Part shown: positions 1 to 7,765 of the stretch, piece by piece | Layout of the letters: every line of letters starts with the position of its first letter | Position numbering within the stretch: position 1 is the stretch's first letter | DNA from: Imperialibacter sp. EC-SDR9 | GTDB lineage: Bacteria > Bacteroidota > Bacteroidia > Cytophagales > Cyclobacteriaceae | DNA: 64,000 nt | Reading direction: 5' to 3' | Assembly (NCBI RefSeq): GCF_902498805.1 | Contig: NZ_LR701575.1 | Coordinates: 252,454 to 316,453, forward strand | Notes under the pieces: model-generated | Database searches by the model: none | Told to the model about the DNA's origin: nothing | What the model saw: the letters and a program-made list of their open reading frames with translations, nothing else | Position numbers and translations under genes: made by a program

Positions 1-2389
1 CGGCTAGCTGATTCAGCGTGGTGAAAGCACCTGAAGGCAGGCTGATCAGAGACGCATTGAGGACACTCATGGTGCTTCTTGATTCTGGACGGAATCGCAC
101 CACCAGGTCAAAATACATTTGTCCCTCGTATACCTCGCCTGCAGTCTCTCCAGCGAAGGCGATATCCACCTGTTCCATTAAGTCGGCAGTAGTCATCCCA
201 TAAGCAGCCAGCATTTGTCGTTTGGGGGTGATCCTAAGCTGAGACACTTCAATTTGCTGATCGACAGCAACGTCGGCCAGTCCTGGAATGTCCTTAATGC
301 CAGTTTCGATGCTTTTGCCAATCTCAAACAGTCGCTGCAAGTCGGATCCGAAAACCTTGATAGCTATATTGGCCCTTGTGCCAGAAAGCATGTGATCGAT
401 CCTGTGTGCTATGGGCTGGCCAAGTGTAATATTGACACCAGGCACCACGCTCAGCTTGGTCCGCACTTCCTCAAAAAACTGTTCCTTGGTTTTACCATGA
501 AGGACAAAGGGCACGTCTATTTCCGCAGCATTGACACCCTGGGCATGCTCGTCCAATTCAGCCCGACCGGTTCTTCTGGTTACTACCTGCACTTCGGGCA
601 TTTCGAGTAGTAATCTTTCAATGAGCACGCCATTTTTATTACTTTCTTCCAACGACATACCTGGTACTCCCACAGCGCTTATCACCAGGGAGCCTTCATT
701 GAACTCGGGAAGGAAGCTTCTCCCTAGCTGAGAAAAAAGGCCCAATGTGACAACAAACGCCACACCCACTATGGCAATGATGGTGCGGGGAAAAGCAAGC
801 GCCCCTTTAAGCAGACCACCATAATAACGCTGAAGCCATTTTTCCACCCTGGTTCCTTCGGCCTGGGCCGCAAGCACTTTTTCACTTTTTAACAAGTAAG
901 AACATAACACTGGCGTGATGGTGATAGCCACCACCAGCGAAGTGAGGACAGAAGTGATAAACGCAATACCAAGAGGCTGCAATAGTTTGCCCTCCATTCC
1001 GCCAAGGAAGAATAAGGGAACGAAAGCGACAATGATGATCAGTGTAGCGATGATAATGGAGCTTCTGATCTCCAGGGACGCATCTCTGATAACTTGCAGG
1101 GCAGGCAGCCGTTCGATCCGGGGCTTTTTGATATTTTCTCGCAGCCGCTTGAAAACATTTTCCACATCGATAATGGCATCGTCAACCAGTGCCCCGATGG
1201 CGATCGCCATGCCGCCAAGGCTCATGGTATTGATCGTGTATCCCAATAGTTTAAGTACGATGACGGATACCAGCAGAGAAACCGGAATCGCCAGCAAGGA
1301 GATCACCGTCGTTCTCCAGTTCATCAGGAAAATGAACAAAACGATGATCACGAAAACCGCCCCTTCCAGCAATGTTTGGTTGAGGTTGGAAATTGAGGCT
1401 TCGATGAAATCGGACTGCCGGAAGATGTGGCTTTGGATATTGACCCCTTTTGGCAAGGTCTGGCTCAGGTCGGTGATGGCTGAGTCGAGCCGCTGGGTGA
1501 GCTCCAGTGTATTTACTTCAGGCTGCTTAGAAACGGTGAGGATCACTGCCGGGGAGGCGTTAAGGGAGCCGTCTCCAATTTTATCAGCAGCACCAATCCG
1601 CACGGTAGCCACCTCTTTCAGTTTCACCGATTGCCCGTTTACATATTTGACTACAGCTTCTTCCAGGTGTTCGACAGCATAGGCTCTGCCGCTCCCCTTT
1701 ACCAGGTACTGGTTGCCGTACTCGTTTATTATTCCCCCGGGAACATTAAGGTTAGACTCCCTTACTTTTGTCAGCACCTCGCCCAGGCTGAGCTGATAGT
1801 ACCTCAGCTTTTCGGGGTTGACCAGCACCTGGTATTGCTTGAAGTCGCCACCGATCACAACCACATTGGCAATGCCGCCAATCGATTTGATCCTGGGCCG
1901 TATGGTCCAGTCGGCGAGGGTGCGAAGCTCCATGGGCGACAGACTGTCGGAGGTGACGCCCAGAAGCATGATCTCGCCCATGATGGATGAGATAGGAGCC
2001 ATGGTGGGAGTGCCCACGCCTGTCGGCAGGTTTTCCTGCACCATAGGTATCCGCTCGCTCACAATCTGGCGGGCCCTGTAGATATCGGTGCCCCATTCGA
2101 ATTCGACCCAAACAATGGAAATACCTGCTGCAGAGGAAGACCTGATCCTCCGTACATTGGGCGAACCATTCAGAGCAGTTTCCAGCTGGTAGGTCACCAA
2201 CTTTTCTACCTCTTCCGACTCCATGCCATGGGCTTCTGTAAGCACCGTGACAGTGGGGGCGGTAAGGTCGGGAAATACGTCCACATTCATGTTCCTGGCA
2301 ATGTACAGCCCGGCAACGCTGAGAGCCGCAGCAGCAAGGAGGACGAGCAGGCGGTTTTGTAATGAAATTGATAATATTTTATTCAGCAT
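1..2389 (-). CDS. CusA/CzcA-type heavy-metal RND efflux pump (3' end cut by window edge)
   Basis: Inner-membrane proton-driven pump that would export metal ions through a tripartite complex with an adaptor and an outer-membrane channel. The frame runs open from ATG at 2389 (MLNKILSISLQNR) to the window edge, giving about 796 residues of a family usually over 1000 long. Visible family marks are the N-terminal hydrophobic helix, the porter-domain segment NVRRIRSSSAAGISIVWVEF, and the TM4 segment GALVDDAIIDVENV with its paired aspartates. The ATG follows the stop of the superoxide dismutase gene by one base, so the two are translationally coupled. Adaptor and TolC genes lie upstream on the same strand. 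The substrate (Cu/Ag versus Zn/Co/Cd) cannot be settled: TM4 lacks the DFG motif common in zinc/cobalt pumps. Family sure, substrate open. Confidence 0.93.
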   Translation of the reverse strand, partial: MLNKILSISLQNRLLVLLAAAALSVAGLYIARNMNVDVFPDLTAPTVTVLTEAHGMESEEVEKLVTYQLETALNGSPNVRRIRSSSAAGISIVWVEFEWGTDIYRARQIVSERIPMVQENLPTGVGTPTMAPISSIMGEIMLLGVTSDSLSPMELRTLADWTIRPRIKSIGGIANVVVIGGDFKQYQVLVNPEKLRYYQLSLGEVLTKVRESNLNVPGGIINEYGNQYLVKGSGRAYAVEHLEEAVVKYVNGQSVKLKEVATVRIGAADKIGDGSLNASPAVILTVSKQPEVNTLELTQRLDSAITDLSQTLPKGVNIQSHIFRQSDFIEASISNLNQTLLEGAVFVIIVLFIFLMNWRTTVISLLAIPVSLLVSVIVLKLLGYTINTMSLGGMAIAIGALVDDAIIDVENVFKRLRENIKKPRIERLPALQVIRDASLEIRSSIIIATLIIIVAFVPLFFLGGMEGKLLQPLGIAFITSVLTSLVVAITITPVLCSYLLKSEKVLAAQAEGTRVEKWLQRYYGGLLKGALAFPRTIIAIVGVAFVVTLGLFSQLGRSFLPEFNEGSLVISAVGVPGMSLEESNKNGVLIERLLLEMPEVQVVTRRTGRAELDEHAQGVNAAEIDVPFVLHGKTKEQFFEEVRTKLSVVPGVNITLGQPIAHRIDHMLSGTRANIAIKVFGSDLQRLFEIGKSIETGIKDIPGLADVAVDQQIEVSQLRITPKRQMLAAYGMTTADLMEQVDIAFAGETAGEVYEGQMYFDLVVRFRPESRSTMSVLNASLISLPSGAFTTLNQLA

Positions 2390-2390
2390 T

Positions 2391-3113
2391 CTAATTGATT
2401 TTAACCGCTATATCTAAACGTTGAGCTACATTATCCCAATTGATAATGTCCATCACACAGTCCACGAATTCGCCTCTCCTATTGCGGTAAGTAAGGTAGT
2501 AGGCATGCTCCCAAACGTCGATGACCAGCAGAGGAATACAACCCCATTGGGTCAGCTTCTGGTGATCAGCACACCCTAAAACTGTTAAGCGGTCAGTAAA
2601 TGGCTGGTAGGCAAGGATGCCCCAACCGCTGGACTCCACCGACTTGGACACTTTCCCAAGCAGGCCTTTGAGCTTGTCGAGCGAACCAAAACTCTTCTCT
2701 ATATATTTTAGCAAAGTCCCTTTTGGGTCATTCTTTTTGTTGGTGAGGTTGGTCCAGAAAATGGAGTGAAGGATATGGCTGGAGAAATGATAAGAAAGCT
2801 TGGCCGTCCAGTGTTCCGCCAGATCATAATTTCCTGCCTCGACGGCCTTATTGATCATTTCCAAATCCTTATTGGCTCCGTTGACAGCTCCTCCGTGATG
2901 AAATTTATGATGCAGATAGAGGGTTTCCTCGTCCATGCACGGTTCAAGAAAATTGTTAGCGTAAGGCAGCGGCGCCTGGACAAAATTTCCATTTTCGTCC
3001 ATGAGCTTATCGATTCCTCCCTGCTCAACGCTTTGGGCAAGGACACTTGATGCAGGCAGAACAGAAGCCCCACCGATGATCATTGAGTTTTGAATGAATT
3101 TTCTTCTTTCCAT
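2391..3113 (-). CDS. Exported Fe/Mn superoxide dismutase with twin-arginine leader
   Basis: Converts superoxide to oxygen and hydrogen peroxide. 240 residues from ATG at 3113; a longer frame exists, but this start gives a leader MERRKFIQNSMIIGG...SVLAQ with a twin arginine and an AxA-like cleavage region, so Tat export to the periplasm is likely. Metal-ligand regions of the Fe/Mn family are present: LYLHHKFHHG near the mature N-terminus, SSHILHSIFW in the middle and DVWEHAYYLTYRN near the C-terminus. Fe versus Mn cannot be decided by eye. It sits between the adaptor and pump genes of a metal-efflux operon, with one base between its stop and the pump ATG. This suggests protection of the periplasm from metal-driven oxidative stress (inference). 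Confidence 0.92.
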   Translation of the reverse strand: MERRKFIQNSMIIGGASVLPASSVLAQSVEQGGIDKLMDENGNFVQAPLPYANNFLEPCMDEETLYLHHKFHHGGAVNGANKDLEMINKAVEAGNYDLAEHWTAKLSYHFSSHILHSIFWTNLTNKKNDPKGTLLKYIEKSFGSLDKLKGLLGKVSKSVESSGWGILAYQPFTDRLTVLGCADHQKLTQWGCIPLLVIDVWEHAYYLTYRNRRGEFVDCVMDIINWDNVAQRLDIAVKIN

Positions 3114-3332
3114 TTTTTTGGTAGTTAGAGTTAAACGAACAGAAATTTGATAATCAGCCCAAGGACTACACAAAGGGCTATGGTTTTAATCGTAATGGCT
3201 AAGCCTACGGTAAGTTACAGTCAAGCTAATACTCCGGCAAAACCTTCTTTTTCCCCAGCAAGCGAGAATTAGGCAGAACCCGGGAGTACAGAATAAGTCA
3301 ATAAGTTTTGCATACAATGAACAACCCAATGG
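3114..3332 (-). other. 219-bp gap inside the metal-efflux operon
   Basis: No convincing gene. A 27-codon frame (3131-3214, minus) ending at TAA would encode one very hydrophobic segment (AITIKTIALCVVLGLIIKF) but has no ATG, GTG or TTG start. It may be the relic of a small membrane protein. No consensus promoter was seen, so the dismutase and pump are probably reached by read-through from upstream. Confidence 0.4.
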
Positions 3333-4850
3333 TTAATGTGCATGTCCATGCGCCGGAGCCTGCCCCGACATAGACGCCATCTTAACCTGGTATGCACCTT
3401 TGGTGACAATCACTTCTCCCGGAACCAAACCACTCAATATTTCCACTTCGTGGCCATTCCTGCTGCCAGTCACTACCGACCTCCGTTCAAAGCTTTCACC
3501 CGAAACCTGCACAATCACCGAATAGGCACCGTAGTCTTCGAGCAGGGCTGCTATGGGAATCACGGTGGCTGTATGGCCTTCGCCTACCAGCAGGCTGGCT
3601 TCGGTAAAACTACCCTCAGGCATTTCGACCAGATCATTGACCTCAGCAAATACCGACAGTAGTGGCTGATCTGCTTCAACTTCCCTACCCACAGAAACGA
3701 CCCGACCTCCGGTATTCGCCAGGCTTGACCATACACCAGGTGCTGTCTGATAGCGTATGTCCTGAATGCTTTGAAGCTTTCCGGCAAAGCCAGCTCCCAC
3801 AGACACCTGCAGCAAGCTCGACTGATGACTTGTTACTGTCAAAACAGATGCTCCCTGCTCGACAAACTCACCATTTTGAACAGCTATTGATTTAACAAAG
3901 CCGTTGATTGGCGAGGCTATCGTTTTACCAGCCGATCCATAGCCCGAAACCAGTCCATCATAAGTTGCTTTGGCTACCTCGTATTTTTCCTGCGCCACTT
4001 CCAGATCAGCCTTTGCCACCACATCGGCTTCGAAAAGCTCCTTCTTTCGTTGAAATTCAGATTGCGACTGCTCCAGGGCCGCTTTTGCCTTTCGAATCTC
4101 CGTGGTCAGGTTGCCTGAAGTAAGCCCGGCACTACTGACACTCATCAGCGCCTGCCCCTTTTTGACAGCGCTTCCTTCCGTCAAGTTGTTGACGGCAAAG
4201 CTTACCATACCACCTGTGGTGGCAACCAGGGTTTTGTAGTCGGCTGGGGCTACTTTCCAAACGCCGGAAGTCGGAATCGCTTCAAATATCTCTTTTTTCA
4301 AGACGGGGGCTGTTTGGAATTCCATCTTCCAGGCCTGCTCCTTCAGAAAGCTGATTAACCCACCAGGCTCGGCTTCACCAGCTAATGCTTCTGTAGCCTC
4401 CTGCTCCGAAGCGTATACAGTCACACTATCAACCACAATCCGGTCGGTGTAGGCTGGTGTGGTTAAATCGAAAATCAGCTGGTAAACGCCTGCCTCTTTT
4501 GGCTGTAGTGACGGACCAAAAATTCCGGGCGAAGATGGAGCATCTACCGTATGCCTGATCCCTTTACCCCCTTTGACAAGACTCACAGTAACAGAGCCTT
4601 CTCTTACCGGCTGATGGCCGTTCAGCACGGTAAAATGGGCTGCAAACCTGCTTGTATGGTCAACTGTGAGGGCAGGAAACTCCACAAACAGTTCTGTTTT
4701 GTCTGTCCATAGCGTCAGGTTCACTGATGCTCCGGCCTCATGACTGTGCCCGCCTTCTTCATCATGGGAATGACCATGGTCTTCCGCCGCAGGTGTGCAG
4801 GCGAAGACCACTAGTCCCAAAGCTAAAATCAAATAACTTGCTCGTATCAT
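3333..4850 (-). CDS. HlyD/CusB-type periplasmic adaptor lipoprotein with His-rich ends
   Basis: Membrane-fusion subunit linking the RND pump to the TolC-like channel. 505 residues from ATG at 4850. This start was chosen because it opens a lipoprotein signal (MIRASYLILALGLVVFAC, Cys18) directly followed by a His/Asp stretch (DHGHSHDEEGGHSHE); the frame extending to 5099 only overlaps the upstream gene. A beta-rich N-terminal region follows, then the adaptor core: a barrel-sandwich half, an alpha-hairpin with heptad-like Glu/Lys/Ala residues near 325-385, the second lipoyl half (SPINGFVKSIAVQNGEFVEQG), a beta-barrel and a C-terminal membrane-proximal domain ending GHAH. The start is two bases from the stop of the His-rich lipoprotein gene, so they are coupled. 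The His clusters suggest direct metal capture (inference). Confidence 0.92.
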   Translation of the reverse strand: MIRASYLILALGLVVFACTPAAEDHGHSHDEEGGHSHEAGASVNLTLWTDKTELFVEFPALTVDHTSRFAAHFTVLNGHQPVREGSVTVSLVKGGKGIRHTVDAPSSPGIFGPSLQPKEAGVYQLIFDLTTPAYTDRIVVDSVTVYASEQEATEALAGEAEPGGLISFLKEQAWKMEFQTAPVLKKEIFEAIPTSGVWKVAPADYKTLVATTGGMVSFAVNNLTEGSAVKKGQALMSVSSAGLTSGNLTTEIRKAKAALEQSQSEFQRKKELFEADVVAKADLEVAQEKYEVAKATYDGLVSGYGSAGKTIASPINGFVKSIAVQNGEFVEQGASVLTVTSHQSSLLQVSVGAGFAGKLQSIQDIRYQTAPGVWSSLANTGGRVVSVGREVEADQPLLSVFAEVNDLVEMPEGSFTEASLLVGEGHTATVIPIAALLEDYGAYSVIVQVSGESFERRSVVTGSRNGHEVEILSGLVPGEVIVTKGAYQVKMASMSGQAPAHGHAH

Positions 4851-4851
4851 A

Positions 4852-5121
4852 TCAATGGTTCTGGTGTGAAGTCCCATCATCATGTGTATGGGTAGAATCA
4901 GCTTTAGTTTTGAGCGTATCACCCTTAACTGTGAATTCTTCCTGATCGGTGTGCTCATGCTCTTCTCCTTCCGCATGTGGGTGTTCGTGATCTTCGCCTT
5001 CTGCGTGTGAATGCTCTTCCCCCTCGGCATGCTCATGCCCGTGATCGGAAGAACTTCCAGACGAGCAAGCTGAAACAGAGAAGGTAAGGAATGATGCAAT
5101 GATGATGTGTGAAATTTTCAT
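4852..5121 (-). CDS. Small His-rich metal-binding lipoprotein
   Basis: 89 residues with a lipoprotein signal (MKISHIIIASFLTFSVSAC, Cys19), then a Ser/Gly linker and a run of near-repeats built on HAEGEEH / HAEGEDH, so about 18 His and many Glu/Asp fall in some 45 residues. The tail is charged and ends in THTHDDGTSHQNH. No enzyme domain is visible. The composition fits a periplasmic sponge or chaperone for divalent metal or copper. It lies between the TolC-like and adaptor genes and shares the style of the His-rich N-terminus of the adaptor that follows two bases later. Function is inferred from composition and place only; the metal is unknown. Confidence 0.8.
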   Translation of the reverse strand: MKISHIIIASFLTFSVSACSSGSSSDHGHEHAEGEEHSHAEGEDHEHPHAEGEEHEHTDQEEFTVKGDTLKTKADSTHTHDDGTSHQNH

Positions 5122-5139
5122 GACTTATTTGTTTAGTGT

Positions 5140-6324
5140 TTACAATTGATGCTTCAATAGTTGGGCACGTAACATGTGCACCTGTTTTTCCATTTCAAGG
5201 AGGTAATCCTGCGCCTCCCTGAAGAACTGAAGTTCCATATAGTATTCTATGAATGACAGCTCACCGAGCGTATAAGCCTTTAAGAGAAGCGTGTCGCTTT
5301 GTACGTCTCCCAATGCAGCTTTATAGTCCTGATATTGGCTAAGCTTTAGCTGATAGTCATTGTATTGTTTACCAAAGTCTGTAGCCAGCATCAGTGACCT
5401 TACGCCTGAGTGAAGCTCATGATAGTCGAGCGACGCCCTGGCAGCCCTGACTTTGTTCCGATTACTCCAAAGTGGTATAGATAAGCCGCCATAAATTCCC
5501 GAATAGTAGGAACCAGAAACACCCTGACGATTGAACCCAGCCGTGAGGTGAGGAAGGCCCTTATTTTGCGCCAACCGAACCAGGCCGGCTGCGACTTCTT
5601 CCTGCTTGCTGAGCCCGAGCAACTCAGGGTCAAGCAATAGTTTTTCCTGCCATAGTGTTTCCTGCGACGGCACGTCCAAGTGCTGGTTCCATGAGTCGAG
5701 GTTCAGCGTAAGCTCTTCGCCTCCGTTCAGGTTTCGTAACTCGAGTAGCTGATTTTTCTTTTCATTTTGCAGCTGGTCTATCCTGAAAAGCTGCTGCGCC
5801 CTGAAAACCTTTGCTTTGTTGAATTCCAGACGACCTACCTGTTGTTTGTCATACAATAGCTGTGTGTGACGATAGACTTCTTCAGATTGCTCAAGTCTTT
5901 TCTCTTCAACTTCTATGGTCTGGTTCAGAAACAATAGCTCGTAGCAGCCGCTGAGTGCTTTCAAAAGAATCTCATTTCTTCCAGACGTGTAATCAAGCTT
6001 AAGTTGCTCCAACTGGATCGAGTTGACGCTTGATCTCGCTCCATAGACGGTGGGAAACTCAATGGACTGTGTAAGCTGAAACTCAGTATAGTCACCTCCT
6101 GGATGATCGCTCCAGGGCAAATAGTAGACTCCGAACTGTGGGTCAGGTAAGTTATTGCCTGACTTAAGTTCCAGCTCACGACTTTGAGTCAAAGACCGGA
6201 AAGCCTGTAAATCTTTATTGTTTCGCTCAATCTGCTCGAGAATACCTAAAATCTCCTGGCTCTGAGCTACTCCCAGACAGGAAATCAGGCATGCGCCGAT
6301 GGCGAATACCATTTTTTTAAACAT
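5140..6324 (-). CDS. TolC/CusC-like outer-membrane efflux channel
   Basis: Outer-membrane channel for the metal-efflux pump. 394 residues from ATG at 6324, which opens a signal peptide MFKKMVFAIGACLISCLGVAQ; an ATG at 6360 would add 12 residues and is less likely. The rest is the long helical pattern of the outer-membrane efflux family: two similar halves, each with a Gln/Glu/Leu-rich coiled coil and a strand pair (for example LPDPQFGVYYLPWSD and LPHLTAGFNRQGVSGSYYSG followed by SIPLW). The length is at the short end for TolC proteins (about 410-480), as for many Bacteroidota CusC-type channels. It lies 18 bases upstream of the His-rich lipoprotein gene. Confidence 0.9.
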   Translation of the reverse strand: MFKKMVFAIGACLISCLGVAQSQEILGILEQIERNNKDLQAFRSLTQSRELELKSGNNLPDPQFGVYYLPWSDHPGGDYTEFQLTQSIEFPTVYGARSSVNSIQLEQLKLDYTSGRNEILLKALSGCYELLFLNQTIEVEEKRLEQSEEVYRHTQLLYDKQQVGRLEFNKAKVFRAQQLFRIDQLQNEKKNQLLELRNLNGGEELTLNLDSWNQHLDVPSQETLWQEKLLLDPELLGLSKQEEVAAGLVRLAQNKGLPHLTAGFNRQGVSGSYYSGIYGGLSIPLWSNRNKVRAARASLDYHELHSGVRSLMLATDFGKQYNDYQLKLSQYQDYKAALGDVQSDTLLLKAYTLGELSFIEYYMELQFFREAQDYLLEMEKQVHMLRAQLLKHQL

Positions 6325-6408
6325 GTGAATAATATTTGATTTGAATAAAGCAGACACCATTAAATGGGAGCCGCTATTCCTGAGGGGCCGGGATACCGGC
6401 GGAGACTA

Positions 6409-6795
6409 TTAGCAAACAGAAGGAGGACCTCTCAGATGCTGAGAGGTTAGAAATGCCTGTTGATAGTGTTTTTCCTTGAACGAACTTCGATTTTCAGGTG
6501 GTGCCGCATCGGCCAGGTAAAACTGTATCGTGGCTTCGGCGATAAACTCCAGATCGAACTTTTCATAGCCAACAAGATTCTTGGCTTTCACCACCAAAGG
6601 CAAAGACTCCTTCCAATGGAAAGAATGGGCATGGTGGTTTAGAAAGAAATCTAAAGGACTATTTTCCTCTTCGGATGATGAATCTTTCGGCTGACGGTGG
6701 TGGTGATTGCCGTCTGAGTCGTGACTATGGCTAATGGAATGGCTCGTGTCATGCTTCTCCAGGTGCTGGTGTGGCAATACCTGATGAAGCATCAT
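6409..6795 (-). CDS. His-rich exported protein of the metal-efflux operon (start codon uncertain)
   Basis: 128 residues from ATG at 6795: MMLHQVLPHQHLEKHD, then a His/Ser/Asp-rich stretch (SHSHDSDGNHHH), a Glu-rich linker and a C-terminal half with no recognised fold. The same frame stays open upstream to about 6864 and reads KRSVAISSLLLLASFSL just before MMLHQ, a textbook signal peptide, but no ATG, GTG or TTG occurs there. A consensus promoter at 6855-6886 overlaps the beginning of that frame. The true start may therefore be non-standard (ATC at 6849 or ATA at 6831), or the signal peptide has lost its start. First gene of the operon, 84 bases before the TolC-like gene; likely metal-binding or sensing (inference). 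Confidence 0.62.
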   Translation of the reverse strand: MMLHQVLPHQHLEKHDTSHSISHSHDSDGNHHHRQPKDSSSEEENSPLDFFLNHHAHSFHWKESLPLVVKAKNLVGYEKFDLEFIAEATIQFYLADAAPPENRSSFKEKHYQQAFLTSQHLRGPPSVC

Positions 6796-6854
6796 AAGGC
6801 TGAACGATGCTAACAGAAGAAGAGACGATATGGCAACAGACCGCTTGATAGAAA

Positions 6855-6886
6855 CAAATGTAGTTTATTATTGGTAGTCAGCAAAA
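6855..6886 (-). promoter_or_regulatory. Consensus Bacteroidota promoter of the metal-efflux operon
   Basis: On the minus strand: TTTTG (6886-6882), a 19-base spacer, then TACATTTG (6862-6855), an exact match to TTTG-N19-21-TAnnTTTG. Transcription should start near 6850 and run into the His-rich gene and the efflux genes. Confidence 0.72.
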
Positions 6887-7152
6887 TCACGAAGTCTGTC
6901 ACACCCTTAGGTTGTAGATCCAATCGCCTTGCTATAACCTTTAGTATACTTTCGCTTTTGTCATGTGCTTTGCAATGTAGGATATTCTGTTAACCAGAGA
7001 ACTAAATTTTTATAGGAAATTAATTTTCTTGTACGTCAAAGAGCTAAAAAAAACAAAAATATAAGCATTTCTTCTTCGGTTTATGAGGGTCAAGCGGAAG
7101 ATATGAGGAGTAAAATTAAAAGAGTGTTATACTATTCAACTATTGGCAGGCA

Positions 7153-7221
7153 ATAAAGAAGCAAAACTGGTTCAATGCGTCTCGCCCGGCCGGGTTAGGT
7201 TTGGACCTCTTGCTTCTTTAT
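7153..7221. repeat. Intergenic hairpin repeat, copy 1
   Basis: A 12-bp perfect outer stem (7153-7164 with 7210-7221) and a 7-bp inner stem with one G-U pair (7169-7175 with 7201-7207). The loop carries a C-C-C-G-G-C-C-G-G-G palindrome. A stretch of 26 bases from 7160 is identical to 53613 onward (copy 2). Weaker similarity continues to about 7276 (an AATCCCCC...ATCCGTT block also present after copy 2). No gene overlaps. The function could be a terminator, a mobile mini-element or a structured RNA. Confidence 0.75.
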
Positions 7222-7305
7222 GAAAGCACACACAAGCTAAAAATCAATCCCCCCAGAAATACTGATTGATCCGTTTTTGAGCCCCATGGACTGGCCGATG
7301 TACAA

Positions 7306-7341
7306 CAAAAAAGCACCGATAGCGAACTATCAGTGCTTTCA
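7306..7341 (-). terminator. Rho-independent terminator of tRNA-Thr
   Basis: On the minus strand an 11-12-bp stem (AGCACTGATAG / CTATCGGTGCT) with a TTCG loop is followed by a run of T. It lies directly downstream of the tRNA-Thr 3' end. Confidence 0.88.
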
Positions 7342-7347
7342 AAAAAG

Positions 7348-7420
<73 letters not shown>

Positions 7421-7699
7421 TTCTCTCCATTTATGTTTCCTTATTCTACTGCGACCCTCCGATTTCAAGCAGTTGCTCTATCGGACGCCGAACCGCAGCT
7501 AAGCTAAGGAGGCTTCTCTCCATTTATGTTCCCTTATTCTACTGCGACCCTCCGATTTCAAGCAGTTGCTCTATCGGACGCCGAACCGCAGCTAAGCTAA
7601 GGAGGCTTCTCTCCATTTATGTTCCCTTATTCTACTGCGACCCTCCGATTTCAAGCAGTTGCTCTATCGGACGCCGAACCGCAGCTGAGCTAAGGAGGC
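7421..7699 (-). repeat. Three tandem 93-bp units derived from tRNA-Thr
   Basis: Three consecutive 93-bp units (7421-7513, 7514-7606, 7607-7699), nearly identical. Read on the minus strand, each begins with the first 18 nt of tRNA-Thr (exact in the outermost unit, one C-to-T change in the other two). It then has a 16-nt insert in the D loop, the TAGAGCAACTG segment and an anticodon-loop-like CTTGAAA, and departs from the tRNA where the T arm should be, into a purine-rich linker of about 30 nt. The 3' acceptor strand is missing, so these cannot be full tRNAs. The only recognisable promoter is upstream of the array, so the units should be co-transcribed with tRNA-Thr as a leader. Confidence 0.88.
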
Positions 7700-7717
7700 A
7701 TTCCTTATTTGGGACTG

Positions 7718-7748
7718 CAAAACTAATCGGCTGATTAATTATTGCAAA
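7718..7748 (-). promoter_or_regulatory. Consensus promoter for the tRNA-Thr array
   Basis: On the minus strand: TTTG (7748-7745), a 19-base spacer, TAGTTTTG (7725-7718). It lies just upstream of the outermost partial tRNA unit and about 300 bp from the intact tRNA. Confidence 0.7.
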
Positions 7749-7765
7749 CACTTATTGTGATTTTT

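Noticed and set aside
915..2111. Several frames of 87-255 codons in the first 2.4 kb
   Set aside because: They are shadows of the CusA/CzcA gene, whose open frame runs off the window edge.
4851..5099. 83-residue extension of the HlyD-type adaptor
   Set aside because: It overlaps the His-rich lipoprotein gene in another frame; the lipoprotein signal starts at 4850.
7421..7699. CRISPR-like tandem array
   Set aside because: Units abut with a 93-bp period and no unique spacers; the sequence derives from the neighbouring tRNA and no cas genes are present.
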